This document shows, piece by piece, positions 34,676 to 47,225 of a stretch of DNA of 64,000 nucleotides; the stretch's first letter is position 1, and every line of letters starts with the position of its first letter. The stretch is from Sphagnum compactum. Lineage: Eukaryota > Bryophyta > Sphagnopsida > Sphagnales. The position numbers were made by a program, and so were the translations under genes. The notes beneath the pieces are model-generated. The model was not told the DNA's origin and did not search any database. It saw nothing but the letters and a program-made list of their open reading frames with translations. The stretch lies in assembly GCA_965153455.1 (NCBI GenBank), contig OZ234503.1, positions 13,893,118 through 13,957,117 on the forward strand, given 5' to 3'.

Positions 34676-34681
34676 TTTATT
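34676..34681 (-). terminator. possible polyadenylation signal of the receptor kinase
   Basis: AATAAA on the minus strand about 60 nt past the stop codon. The region is so AT-rich that a chance match is likely. Confidence 0.3.
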
Positions 34682-34741
34682 ATACTATATATGATAAGCT
34701 TATCTTTTAAAGTTGTTTTCAATAGGACATATATACTTGAA

Positions 34742-37700
34742 CTATCTTGGAAACAATGTGGAAGATTTTGTCATATTTGAAAAGGATTGTGAATTACTAC
34801 CAACCTCAATTTGCTTAAACATAACATTAGGGGATTGTTGGTTGCTACTATCATTAAATGTCTCATATGAAACATTGAGTGATCTCGCCTTTTCTTCGAT
34901 TCTGATTGCGTCCTTTAGGTCAGACACCACTTCTTGCATAGTTGGCCGATTTGTGTTGGTAGGTTCAATGCTCAACATTGCTGTTTCTGCTACTTTCCAC
35001 ATGCTCTCAAGTTCAAAATTGTTGTTCAATGCCTTGTCAATTATGGCATGGATATCACCTGATTGTAAATAAGGCCTCACCTACAAAATAATTAACATTC
35101 CAAATTAAAAAAGTTATAGTATCTTTCCCAAGAAGTCATGAGGTACATCTTTTGCAAAATTGCAAATGGACCATCAAATTTGAATCCTAGCATAAAGATG
35201 AAAGATTTAAGGTTTAAGGTGAAGATGATAATTGATATGTAAACATGATTGCTTCACCTTGGATGTAGCAAATTGACTTCTTGGTTACAATAATAACCAC
35301 AAATATTGATAATATATGAATTGAAATCTGTTATATCTTGAAGTTTTTATGTGATATCAAATTCAAGCATAATGTAACTGTGATCGTAAAAAACCTTAAT
35401 CAATTGTCAAACCTTTTAGAAATGGAACAAAACCTCAAGTTCTTGATTTTTCTTAAAAGGTCATGTTTGAACTTCAATGAGACTAAAAAGATTGTGAAAA
35501 GCTGAGGTATAATTCTTCATTGTACTGCAGGACCTCACTTTCTGAAAAAACGAGTTCTACATGGTTGCTGCATCAAGCTTCTTGGTTGACCATTAAGGAG
35601 CCTAGTGCTTTTTTCTAGTTCAAGTTTTTAATTCAAAAATTCTCATGGAATTTCCCATGTATGTGTGTGATTAGTGATTAGCACCTTCCTAGACAAAATC
35701 TTCAAAAATCTGAATTTAATCTTATTGTTTTTGCATAAACATTTGTTGTGTACAGAAACACAACTCACCCAGTGCCCGATGTTCCATTGGTTCTCATCAT
35801 GCAATAATTTGTTGATGGGTGGACGCCCGCAGATCAACTCAAGTAACACAACTCCAAAGCTGAAAACATCACTTTTGTCCGTCAATTGTTGCTTTGTGTA
35901 ATATCTGGACAATGTCAAGATCAAAATCAGTCAGATATTGTATGCAAAAAATTAGTGAATATTTTATATTTATGAAAAGTTACAAAAAAACTTGGAGATA
36001 GTTTTGTAGATATTAAAAAAATTGCACCATAATTCCAAATTTGAAATTAAGAGAATTTTTTGGTTATTGATATTAGGAAATAAATTTACTTTTTGGGGAA
36101 GAAAATTGTTGTTTTTTCAACAAAAACATTAGGGTATTTTTGGAATTTCTATTCTAGTGTAAATTCAACTAATTTTTCTAGTTTAAAGGGAAAAATTGCC
36201 AAATTTTTTATATCAAAAAATTGAAATAGAAACTGTTACAAAAGTAATGATTTGAGAAATAATGATAATTTCAAATGTGAGGCACATACTCTGGGTCAAG
36301 GTAACCAGCTGTGCCTTTGACCACTGTGGAAATGTGAGAAGCGCCGTCTTCCATGGTCATTTTGGAAAGCCCAAAATCAGCAACTTTAGCAACCATTTTG
36401 TCTGAAAGAAGAATGTTGCTAGTCTTTACATCACGATGGATTATAGGACGTGGGCAGCCTGTATGTAAATACTCCAATGCTGTGAACAACATTGGACCCG
36501 CATTGAATGATCAAAATCTAATAAGATGGAATGCACTAATAACCTTCGTAACAACTCTTTTCTTGCAGACTTGATAAATGACATGATACCAATGAGATGT
36601 ATGTTTTAATACATGTTAATCAACCAGTCTACAATTCCAATGGCCTTGTATCATAAAACTAACTAGCACAATTGGAATGTTATGAACCTTGGGCAGAATT
36701 GAGGGCTATGTTTAGTCGTGTTATCCAGTCCAGTGGATCACTTATTGCCTTTGGAGTCCCTGAAATGTCCAGTCCAATTTCACATGCAAATTAGCACATA
36801 CTTCATACTTTGCAAACAACATGGATCAAGTTGCACTGAAGGCAAATAATTTGTTCAAAACATCAGTTTCATAGTGTTCAATGGATTATGGAACATGGTA
36901 AGTCGCTATTCTGTTAGGTGCTAATGGGTTCTACCATGGCTTGTTCCACATTGTAAGCTATCGTTGGTTCCACTTTTTTTTTATTAATCTTAGAGTTAAT
37001 CAATGTTTAGAGTTGTCATGGTGTTGAATGGACAAAATGATGATCACTTCATATCAAACGTATAACTAATGTATTGCAAAGTAACAATATCGACTATGAT
37101 TCCTAAGTCATACCATAAAGACTTTCGCGAATAGTTCCATTTGACATATACTCATATATCAATATTTGCTCCCTGCTTTCTTGGCAATAACCAACCAGAG
37201 ACACCAAATTTTTGTGGTGCACTTGGCTTAGGAGACGAACCTGCAAAAAGAATGAAAAACAAGGCTGATGATCTACTAGCCATTTGAGCACAATTTCAAA
37301 ATTTTATTTGGAATATTCAATGTCAAAAATGATCAATTCTGAACAATTCAATACGTTATGGAACTTGATACTTGTATAGGCAAATGTAAGTGTTTGCACG
37401 TTCACTTTGTTGGAATTTACCTCATTAAAAAACTGAGAATCCTTGAGCATCAACCTCTTAACCGCCACCTCTTTTCCATCAGCGAGTTTTCCATAGTACA
37501 CACGAGCAAAGCCACCTTCTCCCAGGATCTTTTCAAAATTATTTGTTGCATCAATTATCTCTCGAAGTGAGTATCTTTTTGCAACTTGTTCACTTGGATC
37601 TTCTAGACCTTCAATTCCGTCTGAAGGTATGCATTTCAAAGGGGAACACCATTATTTCCAAAGAGCAAAGTTTGTACTTATGTGGATCAAAGTATACAGG

Positions 37701-40700
37701 AGGTTCTTTCTTAGGTCCAAGTCAGGTTCTAGTTTATAATTATACCCAGGGTTTTTAAAAGTGGCGAATTTTTGCAAGTTGGTGAGAAAAAAGGTAAGGA
37801 AGAAAATGCTATCTAGATTCTCTCTTTAAAAAAAAAGAATTCATCAAGAAATCCATTCGAAAAAGTTTTTAAAAACATATTTGCCAAGGATTGAGGATGT
37901 TTTAAATTTAGGCCAATTTGCCAATTAAAGGGTTGCCTATTACTGTACCATTTTAACATGACTAGTTTTCATCGGTTCAATTCACAAGCACTTGCAAGGT
38001 GATCTCAAACCCTATCCACCAACTATTTAAAATTTTTTTTGGAACACAGTAGAGTTAGCGAAACTAAGGACCAGAACACTTAGTTTGGCTGAAACTGAGG
38101 GCAAAATGCAAAAAAGGGCAAATAAGGTACCCTATTTTAGAAGAGGTGGTTAAACTGGTTTTACTACCATTGTTAGTGGTAAAAGCAGTTTCATCCTAAG
38201 TTCTCAATTTGTTGAAGGTAACTTCACTTCAGCATTCATTACTGTTGTAATTTAGATTAGTGTTTTTCAATTTATCTGCAATTAATATTATCGTTCTAGT
38301 ACTTGATCCCTATCTTTTGAGAAGTTTGTTCGCTTTATGAATACTCATCAGTTGAGGAAAGAAAAGAGTTTTGGTTGGGGGGGGGGATTTGAGATCCATA
38401 CTAAGAATCTCTTTAAGGATAACTAAGATGTTAGTAGTATGCCAAGTCAAGCTTAGTGCCAGAAGACATGAAAAGATTTTCACCTAGTCATGAATAGGTT
38501 TTGACCTCAAGACCTTTGTGGTGCCAATCAGGGATTGTACATTGTACCACAGAGCCATCACCCTTGAAGGCTTAGCAACAAATTTTCAACTTCATATTGT
38601 TCACTTTGTGCTGCCATTTCTATTGTTCGTGAGGAAATATACGTTCATGCTTGTCAAGCCATGATCTCACGTGTTGATCTGAAGAATAATAATCTACTTT
38701 GTAGATTTACAATCAATAGATATCCAGTTTTAAATTTGGTTGCATCTTAGGGAGTGAACTACTGTCGGGCAGGTATCAAAAACAAGAATAGACAACAAAC
38801 CCTGGATGGTTATACAAGGGGGTTCTTAGGGGTTTAGAGCCATGGTTCTCCAAAATCAAATGACAGCCTTTAGAACCCTTAGTTCTTTCATGAAAATAGC
38901 CAGTTCTTCGAGATTTTTGAAATAAGCAGAATGGTCACCTTCTTCAAGATTCTGAATTTTTTTCACCAAACCGGAACCAGTGATTATCTGATTTTGAAAT
39001 ATTAAAAAAAAAGAACTGGTAGTTATTATCAGGATCAAATACCTGAAAGAAAAAGAAAACCCTGTCCCAACACTGGAGTACATTAGTGAAGTGTAATCAC
39101 TAGGCAATTAATCTATAGAGTTTTTTTAATCAAGTAGTTGATACCCTATGGTGTGGAATTGTTTGCAAGAACATATTGTTAGATTTCAGTTCAAAATATA
39201 GAAAGCACATACCTGGTTTCCTTATAAATTGGTCAGGATGCATGTGACGAAGTTTCTGGTATATCATATTCCCCACTTTATAATGTCGGTCCAGCACCAG
39301 GGTGATTGCTGTGACAACTAACAAGCCTCCAATTGTAGCTCCAATTATGGCTGGTACATTACTTTTATTCTTATGGCTTGGACCTGTGGTTGGTAGTGGA
39401 GCTGGACTAGGTGCACATGCGTTGGGGCCAAGGCATAAATTTCCAGAGTAGCTGCACCAAATAATCAAGCCATTAGCCCACCACAAAATAGTTAAAAGGA
39501 TAAGTTCAAACAATTAACTTGGACTCTATTATTTCTAGTGACGACAATTCATTGGACCTGGTATAGGTAGGGTGATTTTAGGGTTTTATAGTATTTTATT
39601 TTACAAAATTTCAACCCAAATTTTTTTAGTTCATTCTCAAGTACACACACATGCAAAGGTATCTTTTCAAATTTATGTCTTTTCAATTTTATTATTTTTG
39701 GAACACCATATTCACAAACAGATTTTCAACTTTTCCACCAATTTGCATCTCATTTCTTTTCATTTGAAATTGGATTGAACCTTGATCCAATTGTTAACTT
39801 GAATTTAGTTGAACTGGAATTCCATTCAATTAAGGTCCATGCAACATCATCATTGAATATTTTGATTCATGTGAAACTTAATTTTTACACAATCAATTAT
39901 TTTTTTCATCAATTGATCAATTAATCACCACCAATAGTGTGCAACTATGTAGAGCCCAAGTACAATATTGAATGAAGTAATTCTTTGCGCATGGATTATA
40001 AATTTGATTTATAACTAGCTCATAGTTCAATAAATTACATCCAAGAGTAAGTGTCCCTGTACAACTTCTAGTGGACCATCAAGAATCAGGATAGTTCATT
40101 TACTGATAAGCATTTTTAAATCTGTGAATACTACTAACTCAAACAATTTGACATTTGACATTTTATCCAAAACTTGTTAGACTACTTTTGAAAACTACAA
40201 TTTGGCCATGTAACCAAAACATTGTTGTATGTCATTTCTTTTCTTTCTAGAATGATTGGCATCCCATAAGAGGAACTTGAAATCCAATTAGGTTATTTTT
40301 TTGCTAGATGAAGAATGATTAAAAAATTGGATTAAAATTAAATTTAGGCATAGGTTATGTATATAGGAGTTTAATGGTGGGAACAACCTCTTAGGTTCAT
40401 GAATTATCACTTTAGTTAGCACATGAAGTGCCAATTAGTGCCCCAACCTTAAGTAAACAATCCAAATTTGATAGTCGTCCATACTCAAACTTAGTGGTCC
40501 ATTACCAAGCGGTGATCTCTCTACATGAATCATTGATCTATGGTACTTGGTATAAAATTTCTTGGTCCATTGTGGTACAAAGCCGTTACACAATGAACAT
40601 GGTTAGGTGAAAAAGTCTTGAGTCTCGAGTCTCTACCCTCTGAGCCAGTGACCCGAGCCAACCAGTTGACCAAGGTGAAACAAAACTTACTTGAAATAGG

Positions 40701-43700
40701 TCAAGTTTCGATCATGTAAAAGGCCTGAGGGTATGGCTCCCATCAAATTATTGTCCGACAAATCTCTGGTGCATCCACCCATGTTTGAAGATTTACCAAT
40801 CGCCCAGTGCTGATCTCTAGTAACTTTACAAAAGCAAAAATCAAACATGTACATATGTAAATTTTAAGTCTTGGAATTTGACAAATCATGCAAATTAGTG
40901 AGAGTCGAACATGCGTCCAAACATCACAAAACTAATTAGATTCAATCAACGTGAATGTGACACAAGGCCTCAGACCCTTTGAGATTTGCAAAAGAAAACT
41001 TACAAATTTGTTAGGTTTAAAGATGTGAGCCAAGCAGGAATGGAACCTGTAATTTGATTATCATTTAATCTCCTGTAGTGTCACAAAACCAAGCAATCCA
41101 TTCAATCAAAAAAAATCAGTTTCCCATGATAATTAGATTCTTCAGGTCATGTACATGATGTGGCCACATTGATCAATGATCTGCACATGCATTATACAAT
41201 GAGTCCCACCCTGCATTTGTGTATTACAAGATGAGAAAATAAAAAGGGGCAGATAACCAACTCTTACAGGTTATTGTTCACAACAAGGAAAAATCGATTA
41301 TATGTGATAGATGCTAAACTACATACTTAAAACCTGGGCCAGAAGAAAATTTTGGAAACAGGCTAGAAGTTGAAAGTTGATTTGGGTGGCCATGGCACTC
41401 ACAAGGATTGAAGATTTGTTAAAGCACTTAAAGATTCAGGGATGGTGCCCACTAAGGAATTATGATCCAACCACCTTGCACATGCACACCATTCAGAATA
41501 TTGATCAGTAACTGAAAGTTTAGATAGCTTGATAATTGCATGATTTCATTTAATTATAAGGATTTTCTAAAGGTTCAATTACACCTGGTTGTTTTTTTGA
41601 AAAACCATAGTTCATTCATCCGGCTGTTCAACACTCCAACTTTTCATATTATACAACAGTATTGACATCAGTATTGTGAAACATGATGGAATCGTTAGTA
41701 TCCATTAAGGTGTGGGGTGGCAGATTGTCATTTTCTTGACCAGATTATATAATCTTCTAGTAATGATCGTACATTGGTAATTTATAGTGACCAAACTGTG
41801 GCTGTTGAAAATGTAACATTTTTTTATGTCATTGAATCTGCCACCCCAGACCTTAATGCCATGGAATGGCCTCACCCTTGCCCATTTTATGTTCCTTTTA
41901 TCACCTGGCTCACCCTTATGGGCTGACCTAATGCATTAATGGGCAGGGGCTTGACCATTTCATAGATAGTAAATACTGGGAAGCAAGAGATGGATGAGCA
42001 GTTTCAATGAAGAAATCATCTCTTAGGTCATATAATTATACTTACAGAATAGTGAGCGCTGACAAATTACTTAGGGCTTCAGGTATACTGCCTGTCAAAT
42101 TCAAGTTGGAGAGCTTCCTGTAACCCATGGAATTCAAACAATTAGATGTTGCATGTTGTGTACACATGTACATGTGATTGACCACCCTCTATTTTCAGGA
42201 CCCTTCCATTGGACATGCTCTTCCATAGTTGACTTACTTTGGAGTGAAGTTGTAAACCATCGTTAGAACTTAGTACTATGAATTTAACAATTTGGGATTT
42301 CATAATTTTGTCAATTGATGAATTGAAATAATCACACTTTTCTTTTACTTCAACTTTTGACAACAAGGTTTATCGCTAGATATTAATGTTCTTTCTTTGC
42401 ATTATACTATGTCATCATGTGTGACCCATAGGGTGATTGTTAAGACCTCAATTAAGGATATTTGTCTTTTTGTTATGGATTTTTTTAAAAATGTAACTTA
42501 TTATCTTTAGTGTATGATATTTCTTTGCATCTAAGATGGCGCAATGCAAATTCGAAAGTCCAAATTCCTCAAGATCTTGTGACTAAATTTTTTTCCAAAC
42601 CGTCCTTGAACCAGTTCTAATTTGTTGCTAGGGATATAAAATGAAAAATGTACTAGCTTGTAAATATATGAAGAAAAACTTTCACATTCCTCATAAAATG
42701 ATCACTAGTCAAGTGTTTGTGTTTTTCACGTTCAAATCTTTTTTAAAAATAAAGAAAGGGGATCTTTTATCTTACACAGCAGTAATCCTGGGAGACGGAT
42801 CAGTTGTACATGTAGTCCAGTCGTAGGGAGTGTAGACGCATGGATCTCCAGTCCAAGAAGTGAGATTAAAATGATCTTTTATCGCCTCAATAGCAGATGC
42901 TACATTCAACGCACCAATGACACATTTAGCATCAAATGACGATTCAGGTCTCGTCCGAACTAGATTCAAATTTAAAAACGTCATAATAAAAAAAACTTGA
43001 TATGTACCAAGGTAATTTGATTTCTTAGCAGAAATTGGCCCTTTTCAAACTAACTAAGTCATGTTTAACAACAAGTTACATTTAACTACAACATTTGTAC
43101 ATTGTGTTCGTGGAACCCATGCATAGTTTGTCATAGACATAAGAGATGTACATGATTAATGACGCATATTGCTGAACAAGTTGCTACGCAACACAACAAG
43201 CAAGTTGAACTGGCTTACATCACTTTTATGTTTGAAATGCCTCCTACTCAAAGGTCATCTGGTTTTTTTTCTCTCCCAATTTTGTGATGTAGCCACATTG
43301 GCAATCATCCACAAGAGGAGATAGCTAAATTTGATTATAGGTCAAAGATGAAAGTTGAAAATTTTAAGAATCCTGATATATTTTGGGGACCTGCTAGAAC
43401 CTATTGTCTACATATATGGCCCAATAAGAAAAGAAACCCTAATTTAACAGACGTTTGCTGGACTTGGTGCCACAAAACTTGACTAAAAACAAAAAAGGAA
43501 GTTTTATGTCGAGTTATTCAAGAGGACTAAATTTTCGGCCCTTAGCTCAAACAAGCGGCTCTTTCCATAATAACTCTGCCCTTTAAATGACATTCATAAG
43601 GATGATAAATATTCAACAAACTAAATTGGAAACGCCTTGTAGTTAGCATGGGTCCTTCATTTATGCAGGAAATGTTTTTATAATGGCGTTCACAATGTGC

Positions 43701-45780
43701 TTCACATCTAAGGATACCAAACTTTGACCCGGTTCTCGGTGCATCACAATGTCTATACTGGGAAGGGCAGAACCAATAGTAGAAATTTGAGGTAGAGGTG
43801 GAAATGCAGGATCAACTCACTCACCATCTGCAGCAAAGGTTCGTAATCCCAGTTTACCAGTCAAGTGGAAGAGCTCGACGCCATTCAAGATGGGTCCAAG
43901 AATGGAATCGGTATGACGAACCAGCTCAATAGTCGAGGTGTCGTTGAGCATCACATGAGTCATTTGTATTTCGTAAGCTCTATAGAGTCCACCGGTTAGG
44001 TTCACAATAGAGATATTAGCTTCCCCTAAAGAGAGTTCCCCATTCACAACAAAGTCGAAGACTCGGGATTCATTTACCGCTCGTGGATCGATCTCTGCAA
44101 AGTACAATGCAAGGTAACAGGCCACACTAGAGGAGCCCAGACCGCTGGCAGTCGGTGAATAGCTCAGATCATACGTGGGCCAGTATGCCACATTTTGCAT
44201 CACTATCTCTGGAACCATATCCATAGTCCCAGATACGTTTACTAGACTCGTTGTGGTGATATATGCGGCTTCGGTCTCGTCAAACCCTTTAGAAAACGCC
44301 GGCAACCATAAACGGTCGTATTTGTCGTAAGGGTACCTGGCCCACATGCGCCGGCTACACATCGTTAAACGTAATATCACAAGAAAAATTTTCGGCATTT
44401 CCTTGTAGGGAAATGATTAGAAACCTCTGACGAACTAAAGTTAAATTAACAAAATGAAAGCTCTTAATGGGATGGAAGAACCAATAATTTAATCAATGTT
44501 TTATTCTAAGTTTCCCATTGTGAAACAGAGTATGGATCAGTGTATTTTCCCATTGTCAAATAAACCATTTCATGTTTGAATAGCTGGCGAAATTCAAGTT
44601 CTTCTTCATGGTTCCACAGGGAATCCTAAAAAAGTTTTTTGTGTTGTATTGAGTACTTGAGTTTCGACCTGGGACGACCAGCGTGCAGAGCGGCTGCTTG
44701 CAACCAGCTCACAACAATATCATTCTGTCGGTGTTGCACTTAGAAGACGACCAGCTACTCAAGCTTGACACCATGAGTTTACTAGAGCAGATCGTTTCCA
44801 AGGGCCTGCAGCAAGGGTTCCAAGGGGATGAAAGAATTACGGTTTACCTTATGACATTTTGTGTCCAATTCCCCAAATACACATGGAATATACACGTCAT
44901 ATACACCCCGGCGGTTTGCACAACGGTATACATAGTAGCGGTATCAAGAGGTCTCAACTCCAAAGAAGAGATGAAAGGGACGCTCGTGTCCGTCGGATGC
45001 GAGCGCGCAAGGCAGACATAAATATTGACACTGGTGGCGGACATGTAGACCTCGTATGTAATGTTGTTATTATTTTGCGCGAAATCAGGGACGGCCACCA
45101 GCTCTGCCTCGATTTCCAGGTTGAAGCTTGGAGGTGCAGCTGAAGCACTGCTAAGAAAATCATAGTAGAAAAACGTCGCACGGACCATGTAGGTCTGATT
45201 TGGAGTCGCAGGCAAGACATAACAGTACTTTGTCTTGTTTCCGGGGAAGTATCTCAAACTCTGGAGAGGAACAGAATCACTGATCGAGGGAAGGTCGTAG
45301 TTTTGCCCGGTGTATATGTAGGGCTCGTCAGGTACCCAGGTGATATTGTTAGTCGGGTCGGTGTATGAGGTATTGCTTCCGCAATCGATACTGAGAGACC
45401 CTGCACAAGGAGACATAGACCAAAAAACGTTTTCAAGCAATATTATCAATTGCGCGTTCATGATGCGCTACAACACCACATTCTTAGGATTCCTCTTTTT
45501 AGGATTTCCTGCGGAACCATCGAGAAGAACTTTGATTCGTCAGAGGTTTCCACTCTTTACTCTACAGGGAATGCCAAAAAAGATTCTTGTGTGCATGACT
45601 ATGGCATCTAGGATGATGATCACATTAGTAATATAATTGCAAGCTCACTAGAGTAGTTATACTACCAAAAGCCACACCTGCAGGTAATTGGGCCCGTGCC
45701 AAAGGAACATAAACGCACAGCAGCAGCGCCGTGAGAACCACTGCTGCCGAAACGTCCACAGTCTGCAACCACGACTGCAT
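34742..45780 (-). CDS. malectin-like LRR receptor kinase (LRR-I type, 15 exons)
   Basis: Plasma-membrane receptor kinase, similar to Arabidopsis At1g67720/At5g48740-type proteins; the ligand is unknown. Exons (complement): 45678-45780, 44848-45400, 43825-44354, 42776-42959, 42046-42117, 41403-41474, 41004-41072, 40691-40765, 39213-39451, 37421-37620, 37114-37240, 36688-36759, 36290-36479, 35769-35904, 34742-35080; 2961 nt, 986 residues, phases consistent. Exon 1 is a signal peptide ([19 protein letters not shown]). A malectin-like domain ([13 protein letters not shown] to about residue 395) is followed by a GDPC motif and about four LRRs on exons of 72, 72, 69 and 75 nt. One membrane helix lies near 585-606. 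The kinase has GEGGFARV (666), VAVK Lys 687, HRD Asp 782 and DFG Asp 800, so it is an intact RD kinase. The introns carry SINE, MITE and other repeats. Exon 9 and 10 junctions are supported by phase only. Confidence 0.93.
36105..36232. repeat. dispersed AT-rich repeat, copy 2 (intronic)
   Basis: Aligns with 484-625 ('ttctagtgtaaattcaact', 'gccaaattttttatatcaa'). It lies in the receptor-kinase intron between exons 13 and 14. Confidence 0.5.
38497..38580 (-). mobile_element. tRNA-derived SINE head in receptor-kinase intron
   Basis: On the minus strand there is an A-box-like TGATGGCTCTGTGGTACAA (38542-38560) and a B-box-like GGTCAAAACC (38497-38506), about 35 bp apart. It lies in the intron between exons 9 and 10, in the same orientation as the host gene. 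Confidence 0.55.
39690..39835. repeat. dispersed AT-rich repeat (pair with 26570-26730)
   Basis: Shares 'accatattcac', 'ttttccaccaatttgcatct' and 'attccattcaat' in the same order and orientation. Located in the receptor-kinase intron between exons 8 and 9. Confidence 0.6.
41706..41965 (-). mobile_element. MITE-like element, copy 2 (intronic)
   Basis: The inverted ends 'taaggtgtggggtggcagat' at 41706 and 'aatctgccaccccagacctt' at about 41840-41860 bound the terminal part. The adjoining 100 bp matches the left part of copy 1 (2121-2418) in reverse orientation. It lies in the receptor-kinase intron between exons 5 and 6. Confidence 0.7.
43530..43760. repeat. segment D1, duplicated at 47970-48200
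   Basis: Shares with 47970-48200 the ordered blocks 'ctctgccct', 'gataaatattca', 'caggaaatgttt' or 'ccggaaatgttt', 'ggataccaaactttg' and 'atctcaatgtct' or 'atcacaatgtct'. D1 ends about 65 bp from receptor-kinase exon 3. Confidence 0.75.
44373..44648 (+). repeat. dispersed repeat family, copy A (intronic)
   Basis: Shares with 49561-49835 'atcacaagaaa', 'aaagttgaattaaca' or 'aaagttaaattaaca', 'cccattgtgaaaca', 'aaccatttcatgtttg' and 'cacagggaatcctaaaa'. It lies in the receptor-kinase intron between exons 2 and 3. Confidence 0.8.
45485..45596 (-). repeat. dispersed repeat family, copy C (inverted, internally deleted)
   Basis: On the minus strand it reads like copies A and B at both ends ('cacaagaatc', 'aaacctctgacgaatcaaag', then 'cttctcgatggttcc' and 'ggaaatcctaaaaag'), with the middle missing. 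It lies in receptor-kinase intron 1. Confidence 0.7.
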
Positions 45781-45850
45781 CCTTCCAGACGAGTACCACT
45801 TGATCTCCGGGAGCGTACTAGTATGCTTGTCAACCCTGCAGGCCTGTCAA

Positions 45851-45857
45851 TTTTATA
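45851..45857 (-). promoter_or_regulatory. TATA box of the receptor kinase
   Basis: TATAAAA on the minus strand, about 71-77 bp upstream of the start codon, which implies a short 5' leader of about 40-45 nt. The position fits but is unproven. Confidence 0.5.
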
Positions 45858-46187
45858 CGATCTCCTTTGCAACTTCGACTCCTAAACTATATCTCCATAT
45901 TGTGCATAGGAACATGATCTGCTGCTTTGCAACAATCTCCTGGACTCCTAAGTTTCTCCCCCCTGCTTGTCAAAAACTTCTTTAAAGAAAGCTTAGTGAG
46001 CAGCACCATTACGTGTGCTCGAAGCGTTTGCACAAAATCAGTGCACATATTTGTGCACTTAATTCGGGTCTACGTTCAGGGCAGATCCGAAGTACAGTTC
46101 AAAACGCTGAAGTGCAGGGTAAGGACCTAGGATGCGGGCATTTACACTGTCCAGTAAGGCCTGCATGAGGCGATAGAAGATCGGTAG

Positions 46188-46505
46188 CCCCATTTTGGTT
46201 ATGTGTTATGTCCTTGTCGTAAGGCTTTACCTTTAAGTTAAGAAAGAGGCCAAAGGACCAGATCAAATGAGATAGAACTGATAAATGAGTGGGGGCCCAA
46301 TTCTAGTAATGTCCTTGGTCCTCAAGTTTACCCGTCGTAAAGAAAGGGGCTAACAGACGAAATCAAATGAAAACAGCTGATAGTTGAGTGCGGGCCCCAT
46401 TCTGGTTATTTCCTTTTGCTAAGGCCTTACCATAAGGCTTTATGTGCAGTGAAGAAAAAGGCCAATGCAACAGATCAAATAAGACAACTATAAAATCAGT
46501 GGCTG
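46188..46505. repeat. three degenerate ~105-bp tandem units
   Basis: Units begin near 46188, 46296 and 46396 with 'gccccattttggtta' or variants. Each passes through 'ccttg-taaggctttacc', 'aagaaaggggc' and 'cagatcaaatgag', and ends 'ctgataaatgagtgggggc' or variants. Confidence 0.75.
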
Positions 46506-47135
46506 AGATGAACCTGTATGGCGTTATGAACCGGTCTCGTAAATAGCTGGAACTTTACAAAGCGTAAAGAATCCTCATTGTAATGAAATATACCCGAGTG
46601 ACTATTGTGAAGGTAAATCACACCAGATAGACATGCCTCCATTTCATATATGTCACTAAAGTTTTACTCGGATTTATTTACTTAGGTGTTAAACGCCTAG
46701 CACTCCCTTCGTTTTGTCATATTGTGACGGCCATAGGCTCCCCCGCAACAGTTGATATTTTGAACCCTGCAGGTCAACTAGATTCTGGATTAATGTTCTT
46801 CACGGTGTTGTTCCCTTGTGCTCCGCAAGAAAAAGCTCGTCGCGAGGGTCCACTGCTACAGTTTCTGACTCTTGGAAGCACATAACAGTTTCTGCAAACA
46901 CTAGACCCTAGATTCTTCCTGGTGGACCAGTCTAAAGTTCCTTCATGAGTCGGGAGCCTACTACCTGCCCTTTTATTCTTCTAGTTGACCTTCTTGTATG
47001 AATGGAACCTGTCGGTCTGGAACTTAACAGTTCGTCAATTGCTTAGGTCAACATCTTGCATTTGTTAACTATGTGTGTGTACACAAACAAGAGAAGCGTT
47101 GAATAGTGCTTAGTGCTTAGCTTAGAAAATATATA

Positions 47136-47225
47136 GAAACATACAATATATAGAATCATGATATAGAATCATGCATTTACATATATCATGATATAGATTC
47201 TATATCATATTCTATATATCATGAT
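47136..47225. repeat. AT-rich palindrome
   Basis: 'atatatagaatcatgatata' near 47148-47167 is inverted in 'tatatcatgatatagattc' and 'tctatatatcatga' near 47180-47225. The tract could form a hairpin or cruciform. Confidence 0.7.

Larger units (their letters stand above)
20455..34700. other. AT-rich repeat-dominated intergenic region
   Basis: About 14 kb without a supported gene; all frames are short and low-complexity. It contains a CAACAAA-type array (24520-25010), a ~80-bp triplicate (25011-25251), a ~160-bp tandem array (27640-28330), an AAAT microsatellite (29069-29098), an ATG-rich degenerate array (29480-30650), a ~400-bp-spaced duplication (32330 and 32731) and a SINE-like head (34360-34430). 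Confidence 0.6.

Noticed and set aside
40615-40650. tRNA-like A-box (TGGCTCAGAGGGTAGAG, minus strand) with nearby CTCGAGAC
   Set aside because: The B-box-like sequence is only about 10 bp away and no cloverleaf can form; at most a truncated SINE.
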